In this document: piece by piece, positions 52,005-62,459 of the stretch | Layout: each line of letters begins with the position of its first letter | How positions within the stretch are numbered: the first letter of the stretch is position 1 | Source of the DNA: Candidatus Binatus sp. | GTDB lineage: Bacteria; Desulfobacterota; Binatia; Binatales; Binataceae | Assembly (NCBI RefSeq): GCF_036567905.1 | Contig: NZ_DATCTO010000035.1 | Location: forward strand, 90,639-154,638 | Direction: 5' to 3' | DNA: 64,000 nt | Position numbers and translations under genes: made by a program | The notes under the pieces: generated by a model | Seen by the model: the letters and a program-made list of their open reading frames with translations, nothing else | What the model was told of the DNA's origin: nothing | Database searches by the model: none

Positions 52005-53282
52005 GTGGACGAAATCGAAATCACTCCCCTGACCGGCCCGCTCGACGCCCGCGTTGTGCTGCCCGGCTCCAAGAGCATCACGAATCGCGCGATGGTTCTG
52101 GCCGCGCTGGCGCAGGGACGCTCGGTCATCGACTCAGTTCTGCTCAGCGACGACACGCGCTACATGAGCGACGCGCTGAGGGTGATGGGCTTCACCGTCG
52201 AGATTGACGAGTCGGCGCGCCGAATTACAGTCAGCGGGCGCGGCGGGACGATCCCGGCGCATGGCGGCGAGATCTTCGTCGGTGGCGCCGGCACCGTGAT
52301 GCGATTTATCGTCGCGATGGTCACGCTCGGCGAGGGACGCTTTCGGATCGATGGAAATCAGCGGATGCGTCAGCGTCCGATCGGTCCGCAGCTCGACGCG
52401 ATGCAGCGCTTGGGCGCGAGCGTTTACAGCGAGCGCAACAACCATTGTCCGCCGGTGATAGTCGATGCGTCGCGCGCACGCTTCGAGGGCGGCGAAACTG
52501 CGATCGACGCGCGCGTGTCGTCGCAATTTGTCTCCGCGATGTTGATGCCGGCGCCGATTTGGAAGGCCGGCCTCAAACTCCGGGTGATCGGCGACGCCGC
52601 GCGGCCTTTCATTGACATGACGCTGCGACTGATGGAGGCATGGGGAGCGCACAGCTCGGTCGAAGGCGAAATGATCGTTGTGCCCGGCGGTCAGTGGTAT
52701 CGCGCGCAGCGTTTCATCGTCGAGCCGGACGCGTCGAGCGCGAGCTACTTTGCGGCGGCGGCGGCTCTCGCCGGCGGTAAGGTGCGAATCGAGGGGCTCA
52801 CCTCGAACTCGGTGCAAGGCGACATCGGTTTTCTTGGTGTGCTTGAGCAAATGGGCGCCCGCGTCACATGGCATCCCGACCACGTCGAGGTCGCAGGAAC
52901 CGGGCGGCTCACCGGCGTCGACGTCGCGATGAATTCGATGCCGGACATGGTGCCGACGCTCGCCGCGATTGCCCCGTTTGCTTCGTCGCCGACCAAAATC
53001 CGCAACGTCGCGTTCATCCGGCATCACGAAAGCGATCGCATCCGCGCGCTCGCGACCGAACTGAGGCGGCTGGGTGCGGCAGTCATCGAGAACGATGACG
53101 GACTCGAGATTGCGCCGTCCGCGATGCATCCGGCGGTCATCGAGACCTACGACGATCATCGAATCGCGATGAGTTTTTCGGTGACCGGTCTGAAGCTCGG
53201 CGGCCTGAAGATCAAAGATCCCGGATGCGTCGCGAAGACATTCCCGGATTTTTTCGAGCGCCTCGCTGCCCTGAAAAACTGA
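52005..53282 (+). CDS. aroA: 3-phosphoshikimate 1-carboxyvinyltransferase (EPSP synthase) AroA
   Basis: Shikimate-pathway enzyme joining PEP to shikimate-3-phosphate. The 425-residue protein has PGSKSITNRAMVLAALAQG near residue 20, the PEP-site block GGAGTVMRF (about 93-101), then QRMRQRPIGPQLDAMQRLGA, SSQFVSAMLM and the closing DDHRIAMSF and KDPGCVAKTFPDFF. The usual GNAGTAMRP reads GGAGTVMRF here: Gly replaces the family Asn, Val replaces Ala and Phe replaces Pro. Start GTG 52005 follows CAGGAA at 9 bases. It stands apart from other aromatic-pathway genes. Confidence 0.95.
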   Translation: MDEIEITPLTGPLDARVVLPGSKSITNRAMVLAALAQGRSVIDSVLLSDDTRYMSDALRVMGFTVEIDESARRITVSGRGGTIPAHGGEIFVGGAGTVMRFIVAMVTLGEGRFRIDGNQRMRQRPIGPQLDAMQRLGASVYSERNNHCPPVIVDASRARFEGGETAIDARVSSQFVSAMLMPAPIWKAGLKLRVIGDAARPFIDMTLRLMEAWGAHSSVEGEMIVVPGGQWYRAQRFIVEPDASSASYFAAAAALAGGKVRIEGLTSNSVQGDIGFLGVLEQMGARVTWHPDHVEVAGTGRLTGVDVAMNSMPDMVPTLAAIAPFASSPTKIRNVAFIRHHESDRIRALATELRRLGAAVIENDDGLEIAPSAMHPAVIETYDDHRIAMSFSVTGLKLGGLKIKDPGCVAKTFPDFFERLAALKN

Positions 53283-53333
53283 GGATCGGATCGCAGGCGC
53301 GTTCGCGCCAAAGCCCGTTGAAAAAGTGAAAAC

Positions 53334-54212
53334 GTGAAAACGAATCCGGAGCGGTTCGTCCTCGGCTTCGTCAAATTTCTCGGCACGCCGATGTGCATCG
53401 CCGCGAGCCTCGCCGTGATGGCCGCGGTCACTCGTGCGCGCGACGGGAATTGGGAGCCGGCAGCGCTAGCCGCGTCGATCGCGCTGGCATGCGGGGGCGC
53501 TGGCTTCGGAGCGATATGGTGGGTCCGATTCCACGCGCGCGCTGCCGATCCTTCCGAGCAATTGCGCGCGGCGAATCCGGGCGCGCCGTGGATGTGGCGC
53601 GAGGACTGGGCCCGCGCCGTGGTCCGCACTTCGGCCCGCCGCGACGCGAATCGACTGACGATTTTCGCGATCGCGTGGTGCGTCGCAACGTTTCCGATCC
53701 TTTTTATTGTGCCGCACCGCGCGATCCGAAGCGCCGACTACTTCGCGATACCCTCTTTGATATTCCCGCTCGCCGGCGTCGTCATGCTGGCGTGGGCGAT
53801 GCGAATCCGGCGGCGAATCCGCCAATACGGTGAGTCGCGGTTCGCGATGGTTTCCGTGCCGGGCCGAATCGGCGGTTCGCTGGCCGGATCGATTCATGTC
53901 GACAAGCCGCTGGCGGCCGGACAACAGGTCGCGCTCGAACTCGCTTGCATCAACCGCACGACGCGCGGGAGTTGGCACAATCTCACGACCTGGGACCGGA
54001 TTTTGTGGCGCGCTGAGCAGACTTCGATGAGCGATTCGACGGGATCGATTCCGGTCGCGTTCCCGATTGCACCGGATTGCTGCCCGACTGACGATTCAGA
54101 TCCAAAAAGCCGAACCGTATGGTGTCTCAGCGCGAAGTCGTCCGGCGCCGCCGGGGGATACCGCGCTGACTTCGAAGTGCCGGTGTTCCGAATCGGCGCC
54201 TCTGCCGCCTAA
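53334..54212 (+). CDS. Uncharacterised membrane protein with a beta-rich C-terminal domain
   Basis: A 292-residue protein with about four hydrophobic helices in the first 160 residues (VLGFVKFLGTPMCIAASLAV, then SIALACGGAGFGAIWW, FAIAWCVATFPILFI and LIFPLAGVVMLAWAM). A soluble domain follows (about 165-290) with PGRIGGSLAGSIHVDKPL, then TVWCLSAKSSGAAGGYRADF. That part resembles the DUF3592-like or arrestin-like domain that binds sugars or other proteins in similar proteins, but I cannot name the family with confidence. Neighbour is aroA, 51 bases upstream on the same strand. Confidence 0.65.
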   Translation: MKTNPERFVLGFVKFLGTPMCIAASLAVMAAVTRARDGNWEPAALAASIALACGGAGFGAIWWVRFHARAADPSEQLRAANPGAPWMWREDWARAVVRTSARRDANRLTIFAIAWCVATFPILFIVPHRAIRSADYFAIPSLIFPLAGVVMLAWAMRIRRRIRQYGESRFAMVSVPGRIGGSLAGSIHVDKPLAAGQQVALELACINRTTRGSWHNLTTWDRILWRAEQTSMSDSTGSIPVAFPIAPDCCPTDDSDPKSRTVWCLSAKSSGAAGGYRADFEVPVFRIGASAA

Positions 54213-54309
54213 GTCTGCGACGCTGCTCGCCTTAAGCCTGGCAACGGAATATATGAGCACCTTGTCTCGTAACCAATTCAACTCATCAACCTACGGAGGA
54301 CAAGCGTGT

Positions 54310-54681
54310 ATGGCATCTCGCAAACCGGTAGGAGAATTTTCGTTCAAGTTCATCACTATCACCTGCACCCCTGGGCCAGCAGGTAGCGTACTCAACCAAG
54401 TGACGTGGGAAGGGACAGCGACGGGATTTGGGGCAGTCTTCACCACCCTAACCTTCGTTGGCGGCCCCAAGAGCGGGAGTTACAGTGAGTGTGGGACGGC
54501 ATTCCTGGACAACGGCGACGGTCTCAGCGGCATCGGTCAGGGGACCTATGAGAGTAACGGGAAAAACAAATGGCACACGGCGGGCTTTATGCAGACCTCC
54601 GATGGCCGCAGGATCGCCAGCGAGGGTGAGATAGACCTGGCCTCGCGGTCCTATAAGGGGAAGCTATTCGAGATGAGCTGA
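54310..54681 (+). CDS. Uncharacterised soluble protein (123 aa)
   Basis: A 123-residue protein starting MASRKPVGEFSFKFITITCT, with GGAGG about 10 bases before ATG 54310. It is beta-rich and Gly/Ser/Thr-rich (FGAVFTTLTFVGGPKSGSYS and SSDGRRIASEGEID-like stretch DGRRIASEGEIDLA). This suggests a small beta-barrel or lipocalin-like fold, without any motif I recognise. No signal peptide. The sequence is visibly less GC-rich than neighbouring genes, a hint of separate origin. It ends before a strong hairpin and the ATP synthase epsilon gene. Confidence 0.55.
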   Translation: MASRKPVGEFSFKFITITCTPGPAGSVLNQVTWEGTATGFGAVFTTLTFVGGPKSGSYSECGTAFLDNGDGLSGIGQGTYESNGKNKWHTAGFMQTSDGRRIASEGEIDLASRSYKGKLFEMS

Positions 54682-54750
54682 ACCGGGGAGCTCAATCTCG
54701 CGAAGGCGCGCCTGACTGAGTTACTGCCACAGGAGTCAAGTGACCTATGA

Positions 54751-54779
54751 CGCGGTCGGCCGGCCCTCGGCCGGCCGCG
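54751..54779. terminator. Hairpin between the uncharacterised gene and atpC
   Basis: CGCGGTCGGCCG and CGGCCGGCCGCG pair over 12 bases with one G-T wobble and a five-base GCCCT loop. It may end the upstream plus-strand transcript and the ATP synthase operon from the other side. No T-run is clear in either direction, so the role is probable, not proven. Confidence 0.6.
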
Positions 54780-54792
54780 CTTCATAGGAGAG

Positions 54793-55215
54793 CTAGCGCG
54801 GGGCGGACTTCAATGCGGCGGCTTGCACGCGGGCGCGCGCCAGCATCAGCGCTTCCTGGGCGGGCGCGCAGTCGGGATCGTAGAAACTTAGATTTGAAAA
54901 TTTTTCGTCGGCTTGCTGGACTTGCGCGGCTGCGGTGTTGGCGTCGATGCTCTCGGGCGATTCGGCGCTGCTCGCCAGCACGGTCATCACGCCGTCCTTC
55001 ACTTCGGCCAGGCCGCCCGACACAACCCAGTGCATCGCCTCGCCGTCGGGCAGGCGCGCCTCGAGCACGCCGGGCACGAGCGACGTGATGAAGTTTATGT
55101 GATCGGGTAGCACGCCGAATTCGCCGAGTGGACCAATCGCCGAGACTTCCGCGGCTTGTCCCTCGGCGACCACGCCGGTGGGCGTGACGAGTGTGAATTG
55201 GAACGTCGCAGCCAT
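54793..55215 (-). CDS. atpC: ATP synthase F1 epsilon subunit AtpC
   Basis: The 140-residue epsilon subunit. The N-terminal beta-sandwich has TPTGVVAEGQAAEVSAIGPL then GEFGVLPDHINFITSLVPGV. A helical C-terminal end (RVQAAALKSAPR) completes the protein. ATG 55215 was chosen because the longer frame upstream overlaps atpD, and MAATFQFTLVTPTG is the family start. It lies last in the operon, 17 bases after the atpD stop. It links the F1 head to the c-ring and can inhibit ATP hydrolysis. Confidence 0.95.
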   Translation of the reverse strand: MAATFQFTLVTPTGVVAEGQAAEVSAIGPLGEFGVLPDHINFITSLVPGVLEARLPDGEAMHWVVSGGLAEVKDGVMTVLASSAESPESIDANTAAAQVQQADEKFSNLSFYDPDCAPAQEALMLARARVQAAALKSAPR

Positions 55216-55232
55216 CGCGGGCTCCCCGTTGC

Positions 55233-56720
<1,488 letters not shown>

Positions 56721-56728
56721 TCACCCTT

Positions 56729-57631
56729 TTAACGCAACGCCTCCGCGCCGCCGACGATGTCCATCAGCTCGCGCGTGATCTGGGCCTGGCGGGCGCGATT
56801 CATCTCGAGCGTGAGCGACGAGATCATGTCGATGGCATTGTTGGTCGCACTGTCCATCGCGGTCATTCGCGCACCCTGCTCGCTGGCCTCGGCCTCGAGC
56901 AGCGCGTGATAAACCGCGGCTTCGAGATATCCGCGCAGCACGACCGGCACCAGTTCGGCGCGCGACGGCTCGATGAGATAGTCGATTTTGGGTGCGTCGG
57001 ATTTCGACGTCGCGGCGTCAACGCTCGCGCCAGCCTGAATACCGGCGTCGCCCGGCGGCTTGACCGGCAGCAGGCGCTCGTAAACCGGCTTCTGCGTGAG
57101 CGCGGATTGGAAATGAGTATAGACGATGCCGGCCTCGTCGATGGCGCCGGAGCTGTAGTCGGCGAGCATCCTGGCGGCGATATCGCGCGCGAGAGCGATG
57201 GTGGCCAGGCGCGGCAGATTATCGACTCGCGACAGCGCGACCGGCACCCCGGAGCGCTTGAAATGATCGACGGCTTTCTTGCCGACCGCAAACAGATCGA
57301 TCTCGAGTCCGGCGGCGCGGATTTCGCGCCGCGTCGCTTCCGCCGCACGGAGCAGGTACGAGTTGTAGCCGCCGGCCAGCCCGCGATCCGACGCGACCAC
57401 CACCAGCATCGATCGCTTTTGCGCGCCCTCGGCCGGGCCGGCCGAGATTCCTTCCGAGCTGAGCAGGGAGTCGGCCACTCGCGCCAGCGCGTCGCTGTAT
57501 GGCATCGAGTTGGTGAGCGCTTCCTGCGCGCGCCTTAACCGCGCGGCCGAGACCAGTTTCAGCGCGCGCGTGATCTGCTGCGTCGATTTGGCCGACGAGA
57601 TCCGGCGCCGGATTGCCTTGAGCGATGCCAT
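56729..57631 (-). CDS. atpG: ATP synthase F1 gamma subunit AtpG
   Basis: Central rotor stalk, 300 residues. The N-terminal coiled-coil helix reads MASLKAIRRRISSAKSTQQI then TRALKLVSAARLRRA, and the C-terminal helix has ASEQGARMTAMDSATNNA then EMNRARQAQITRELMDIVGG. The middle Rossmann-like part includes VVVASDRGLAGGYNS. These blocks are near-universal for gamma. It sits between atpA (18-base gap) and atpD (62-base gap), the standard order. Confidence 0.97.
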   Translation of the reverse strand: MASLKAIRRRISSAKSTQQITRALKLVSAARLRRAQEALTNSMPYSDALARVADSLLSSEGISAGPAEGAQKRSMLVVVASDRGLAGGYNSYLLRAAEATRREIRAAGLEIDLFAVGKKAVDHFKRSGVPVALSRVDNLPRLATIALARDIAARMLADYSSGAIDEAGIVYTHFQSALTQKPVYERLLPVKPPGDAGIQAGASVDAATSKSDAPKIDYLIEPSRAELVPVVLRGYLEAAVYHALLEAEASEQGARMTAMDSATNNAIDMISSLTLEMNRARQAQITRELMDIVGGAEALR

Positions 57632-57649
57632 CGTCGAGCGCTATCGCGG

Positions 57650-59191
<1,542 letters not shown>

Positions 59192-59211
59192 ATGATGTCG
59201 TTTGTTCCCGG

Positions 59212-59745
59212 CTAGCCTGCAAGCCGGCGCTTTGCCTCCGCGAGGCGAGTTGCAAGGCTGCCGTCGTAGATTTTTCCGCCCAATTCCGCGGTCACGCCGC
59301 CTAGCAGCGCGGGGTCGATTTTCACCGTAGGAATAATTTTCAGCGCCGCGATCTTTTCCAGTCCGCCCACCACGCGGGCAACTTCGCCGTCCGACGGTTG
59401 AATCGCAAAGGTCAGCGTCGCGCGCTCACGGCCCATCGCCCGATCGAGCAAGTCGCGATACGACTCTGCGATCGCGCCGAGCTCGCGAATCCGCCCGTGG
59501 CGCGCGACCACCAGCGCAAACGAGCGCAGCGGAAAGCTGAGATCGAGGCGCTCGGCAATTTTCGCCATCGCCTCCTGCCGCGATTGCTCGGCAAGCTCGG
59601 GCGACGCCAGGCGCTCGAGGAGCTCGGGCGAATCGACCATCGCGGCCAACCGCTCGAGTTCGACGCCCCACTTTTCCTCGTTGCCCTTGTCCGCCAGATC
59701 CAGCAGCGCGCGCGCGTAGCGCTTGGCGACTCGCGAACCTTTCAT
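59212..59745 (-). CDS. atpH: ATP synthase F1 delta subunit AtpH
   Basis: The 177-residue delta (OSCP) subunit. [20 protein letters not shown] is the family opening, followed by [20 protein letters not shown]. The C-terminus [20 protein letters not shown] then [20 protein letters not shown] matches. It ties F1 to the b stator. ATG 59745 gives this start, and the ATGA overlap with the atpF stop supports it; the longer reading upstream lies within atpF. Confidence 0.96.
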   Translation of the reverse strand: MKGSRVAKRYARALLDLADKGNEEKWGVELERLAAMVDSPELLERLASPELAEQSRQEAMAKIAERLDLSFPLRSFALVVARHGRIRELGAIAESYRDLLDRAMGRERATLTFAIQPSDGEVARVVGGLEKIAALKIIPTVKIDPALLGGVTAELGGKIYDGSLATRLAEAKRRLAG

Positions 59746-60317
59746 TGCCTGTCCCCCGGGGCAAGCTGGTCCATGAAGCCGTCGATGAGCCGGCCCTGGT
59801 CGGTGGGTTGAAAATTGCGCCCGATCAGATCGCGCGCCAGCGTCGCGGCGGATTCGGCAAGCTGCGCGCGCACGCGGCGGCGCGCCGCTTCTGACAGCGC
59901 GGAACTGCTCATCGCGGTATCGCGGTGGATTCGATCGGCCGTCGATTTCGCCAGCTCGGCGACCTTGCCGACCTGGAAAGCAGTTTCCCGTTCCAGTTCG
60001 TCCGCGACCTTCTTCAGTTCCGCCGCCAGCGCGGCCATCCGCGCTGCCGCCTTGTTGGCCAGCTCCTCGGCTTGGGCGAATGCGTCTGCCGCGCGGGACA
60101 GGCCGGTGCGAATCGTGACGGCGCGATCGGCAAAGAATTTCCGCGCCGGAGGACCGGCGAAATAGACCAGCACCGCAACAAACAGGATGAAGTTGAACGC
60201 GAAGAAGGCCAACAACAGCCATGAGCCGTGCTCCGCGCCCGCGTCTTCGGCGGCAAAGGCGGCGTTCGGAAAAAAAGCGGCAGCGAAAATCGCCGCCGAT
60301 GTGATCCACTTCTTCAT
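59742..60317 (-). CDS. atpF: ATP synthase F0 b subunit AtpF
   Basis: Stator subunit of 191 residues. It starts with MKKWITSAAIFAAAFFPNAA, an unusual signal-like stretch before the membrane helix SWLLLAFFAFNFILFVAVLV (about 31-52). A long amphipathic, charged helix follows (ARMAALAAELKKVADELERE). The stop overlaps the start of atpH by 4 bases. The extra N-terminal stretch is common in bacteria that also encode b'. It pairs with the b' product of the next gene upstream to form the heterodimeric stalk. Confidence 0.93.
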   Translation of the reverse strand: MKKWITSAAIFAAAFFPNAAFAAEDAGAEHGSWLLLAFFAFNFILFVAVLVYFAGPPARKFFADRAVTIRTGLSRAADAFAQAEELANKAAARMAALAAELKKVADELERETAFQVGKVAELAKSTADRIHRDTAMSSSALSEAARRRVRAQLAESAATLARDLIGRNFQPTDQGRLIDGFMDQLAPGDRQ

Positions 60318-60338
60318 CGGGTGTTGAGTCGTTCGCGC

Positions 60339-60800
60339 TTAATTGCTCTTGCCCGTCGCCGCGCCACCACCAAGCGGGCGGCCCAGCACGCGTTCGGCAA
60401 GCTCGGACGCAAGGCTATGTCCCATCTGCTCGAGTTCTCGCTCGGCCGCCTTGAGTTCTGTTTCTATTTTGACCCGCGCCTGCTCGAGCACCTGCCGCGC
60501 CTCAGCCTTGGCCGCTTCCATCATTTGCGCGGCTTCGGATTCGGCCTTGCGGCGCTCGGCCTCGCGCCGCGCGATTGCCCCTTGCCGGACCGCGGCGAGA
60601 CGCGCATCGCATTCCTCATGGGCGGCGCGAGCCTCCCTAATCAATCGCTCGGTGTTATCGTTCAACTCCTTGAATTTGCGCTCACGCTCGGAGAGCAGGT
60701 TCAAGAACGGGCGAAAAAATAATCGGCTGAATATAAACCAGAAAATCAAGAACGAAACAATCAGGGCAAAGAATGTCCCCCAATTCGGCGGGATATGCAT
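60339..60800 (-). CDS. atpX: ATP synthase F0 b' subunit (AtpF2/AtpX)
   Basis: A 153-residue second b-type subunit. A hydrophobic N-terminal segment (MHIPPNWGTFFALIVSFLIF) is followed directly by a long Glu/Arg/Ala-rich helix (RLIREARAAHEECDARLAAV). This b' type occurs in photosynthetic bacteria and in deltaproteobacteria-type clusters, where it dimerises with b. It precedes atpF by 21 bases and is the second gene after the bactofilin. Subunits a and c, which normally precede it, are not in this cluster. Confidence 0.9.
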   Translation of the reverse strand: MHIPPNWGTFFALIVSFLIFWFIFSRLFFRPFLNLLSERERKFKELNDNTERLIREARAAHEECDARLAAVRQGAIARREAERRKAESEAAQMMEAAKAEARQVLEQARVKIETELKAAERELEQMGHSLASELAERVLGRPLGGGAATGKSN

Positions 60801-60894
60801 GTTACGGCGTCTCCCCTGCGGGGATTTTCGAGCTTCTCTCCATCATCGGAACCTGGGGAACGCGGACTATCCTGGCTGAACCGGCCGGGGCAAT

Positions 60895-61431
60895 TCAGGC
60901 CTGCTTCAATCCTCCGGCGGCCTGCGCCACGCGCTCCTCCTTGGGGAATACTGTAACTTTGCGATCTTCGCGGATACCCTCGGGCTGCATCGAGCAATGG
61001 CCCTCGAACTGCGCGCCCTCCTGAACCGAAAGCACGGGAGCCGTAATGTTTCCGCTCACCCTCGCCGAAGGACGGATTTCGATTCGCTGGGTGGCGACGA
61101 TATCGCCGCTGACCTTGCCCGCCACCGAGACCGAGGCGGCGCGTATCTGGGCGGTCACCACCGCCGACTCGCCAATCATCAAGCTGTCCTTCGCATTGAT
61201 CTCGCCATCGACCACGCCGTCGATTCGCGCGGGCCCCTCGAACGAGATTTTGCCGCTGATTTTCGATCCACGATCGAGATAGGCGCGTCCCTCGGACGCA
61301 GCAGGCCCGTTGGCTCGTGGAGTCGCCGTGGAAGTCGAGGTTGCGGGCGCAGGCGGCATCGACGAAGCATGCGGCGCCATGGCGGGTTGAATTTTCGGGT
61401 TCTTTTCCGGCTCTTTGGTGAACAGTGCCAT
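60895..61431 (-). CDS. Bactofilin-family cytoskeletal protein
   Basis: A polymerising scaffold protein of 178 residues. The DUF583/bactofilin beta-helix core covers about 55-155, with AYLDRGSKISGKISFEGPAR, then DGVVDGEINAKDSLMIGESA and SVAGKVSGDIVATQRIEI. The first 50 residues are a Pro/Ala/Thr-rich linker (PPAPATSTSTATPRANG), the last 25 a short tail. AAGGAG precedes ATG 61431. It is the first gene before the F0/F1 genes, and this order (bactofilin then atpX-F-H-A-G-D-C) also occurs in Geobacter-type genomes as I recall. Its link to ATP synthase is unclear. Confidence 0.9.
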   Translation of the reverse strand: MALFTKEPEKNPKIQPAMAPHASSMPPAPATSTSTATPRANGPAASEGRAYLDRGSKISGKISFEGPARIDGVVDGEINAKDSLMIGESAVVTAQIRAASVSVAGKVSGDIVATQRIEIRPSARVSGNITAPVLSVQEGAQFEGHCSMQPEGIREDRKVTVFPKEERVAQAAGGLKQA

Positions 61432-61641
61432 CGCAAAATACTCCTTGGGCGCAATCGGGCAATCCCCCGCGCCGCATTCCAAGGTATGAGCTTAAGCTTG
61501 GCTATTAACGTATGCAAATGTGAGTGTCAAACTTCGCCGTCTTGTCGCTGACCGGCGTCCGGCCCATCTCATCGCGACGGTTGCCTCTGGCTGGCGATCG
61601 TCTAATCTGGACCGAGACCCGTCATTCAAGGAGTGCCGCCG

Positions 61642-62046
61642 ATGGCATCGAAAACGATCCCCGAGAATTTTCTTGACCTCCTCACCACCAAGAAGGCGCT
61701 GGCGAATATCGCAACCCTGATGCCCGACGGGTCGCCGCAAGTGACCCCCGTATGGTTCGACTACACCAACGGGAAAATCCGCATCAACACAGCGCGCGGA
61801 CGGGTAAAGGCGCGCAATCTGAAGGTCGGCGCGAAGGTCGCCATGGCCATCGTCGATCCGGAAAATCCTTTTCGCTACATCGGGATACGCGGACCGGTGG
61901 TGAGCGAAACCGAGAATGGCGCCGACGCGCATATCGACAGCCTGGCCAAGAAGTACCTGGGACAGGACAAGTATCCGTTCCGCCAGCCGGGCGAGGTCCG
62001 CGTGACATACGTGATCGAGCCCGCATCCGTGCACGTCATGGGCTAG
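61642..62046 (+). CDS. PPOX-class F420-dependent oxidoreductase-like protein
   Basis: A 134-residue split-barrel flavin/deazaflavin-binding protein of the TIGR03618/Rv1155 type. LATLMPDGSP-like NIATLMPDGSPQVTPVWFDY and TARGRVKARNLKVGAKVAM are the family hallmarks, and FRYIGIRGPVVSETENGA follows. It probably uses F420H2 (or FMN) to reduce an unknown substrate. ATG 61642 has AAGGAG 8 bases before it and is preferred over GTG 61633. It is the second F420-type protein in the window (the other ends at 22020). Confidence 0.88.
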   Translation: MASKTIPENFLDLLTTKKALANIATLMPDGSPQVTPVWFDYTNGKIRINTARGRVKARNLKVGAKVAMAIVDPENPFRYIGIRGPVVSETENGADAHIDSLAKKYLGQDKYPFRQPGEVRVTYVIEPASVHVMG

Positions 62047-62082
62047 CCGCCTTGGCCAGGGGTGAGGAGGAAGTTCACTTGA

Positions 62083-62143
62083 TTGAATGTGAAACCCTCG
62101 GTGGGTTTCACACTTCCTTCGGCAGGGGCTGCGGCCCCTGGCC
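62083..62143. repeat. Composite two-hairpin repeat unit, copy 1
   Basis: ATTGAATGTGAAACCC starts the unit. GTGAAACCC and GGGTTTCAC pair perfectly (62089-62111), and a second palindrome GCAGGGGCTGCGGCCCCTGG (62122-62141) follows. The same two-hairpin order occurs at 63832-63891, on the other side of miaB. It is an unclassified intergenic repeat. Confidence 0.75.
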
Positions 62144-62347
62144 GTGGCGACGGCGGCGCAGTATCAAGACCCGTTGGCAGCGGCTGCGCGCGCCCGTTGG
62201 CACGGGAGGCCAGTATTAAGAACGGAAAACACGGCGCACCCGCGGCAGGGGCCGTGCCCGCCAACGGCGGGCGGCCGTTGGCACGACGGGCCAGTATTAA
62301 TTCGCAGGGGTCACCCCTGGCCGTGGCGACGGCAGCGCAGTATTAAG
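62144..62347. repeat. Tandem imperfect repeats ending CAGTATTAA
   Basis: Four degenerate units share a CCGTTGGCACGGG-like or CCGTGGCGACGGC-like core and end in CAGTATTAA or CAGTATCAA. Their ends lie near 62167, 62219, 62300 and 62346. The last two flank a GCAGGGGTCACCCCTGG palindrome. An 87-codon frame across this stretch is a repeat artefact. The same tail (CAGTATTAAG) closes the element at 63961. Confidence 0.7.
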
Positions 62348-62397
62348 CCGTTGGCAGGGGCCGCGCGCGACAACGGAGCGCGGCGTTAACATTGGGT

Positions 62398-62414
62398 GCA
62401 GGGGTCACCCCTGC
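62398..62414. repeat. GC-rich palindrome, exact copy of the 26538 element
   Basis: GCAGGGGTCACCCCTGC, identical to the 17-mer between phaC and lutA. It lies 45 bases before the miaB start, so it could sit in its leader. A further variant, GCAGGGGTCACCCCTGG, is at 62304. Confidence 0.8.
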
Positions 62415-62459
62415 CGTTGTATCGACGTGATCGCGTAGCCTAAGATTTCCTCTCGCCTT

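Noticed and set aside
62083..62346. 87-codon frame over the repeat region
   Set aside because: It is made of the tandem units (RPLARRASIN-like repeats) and has no start signal, so it is a repeat artefact.
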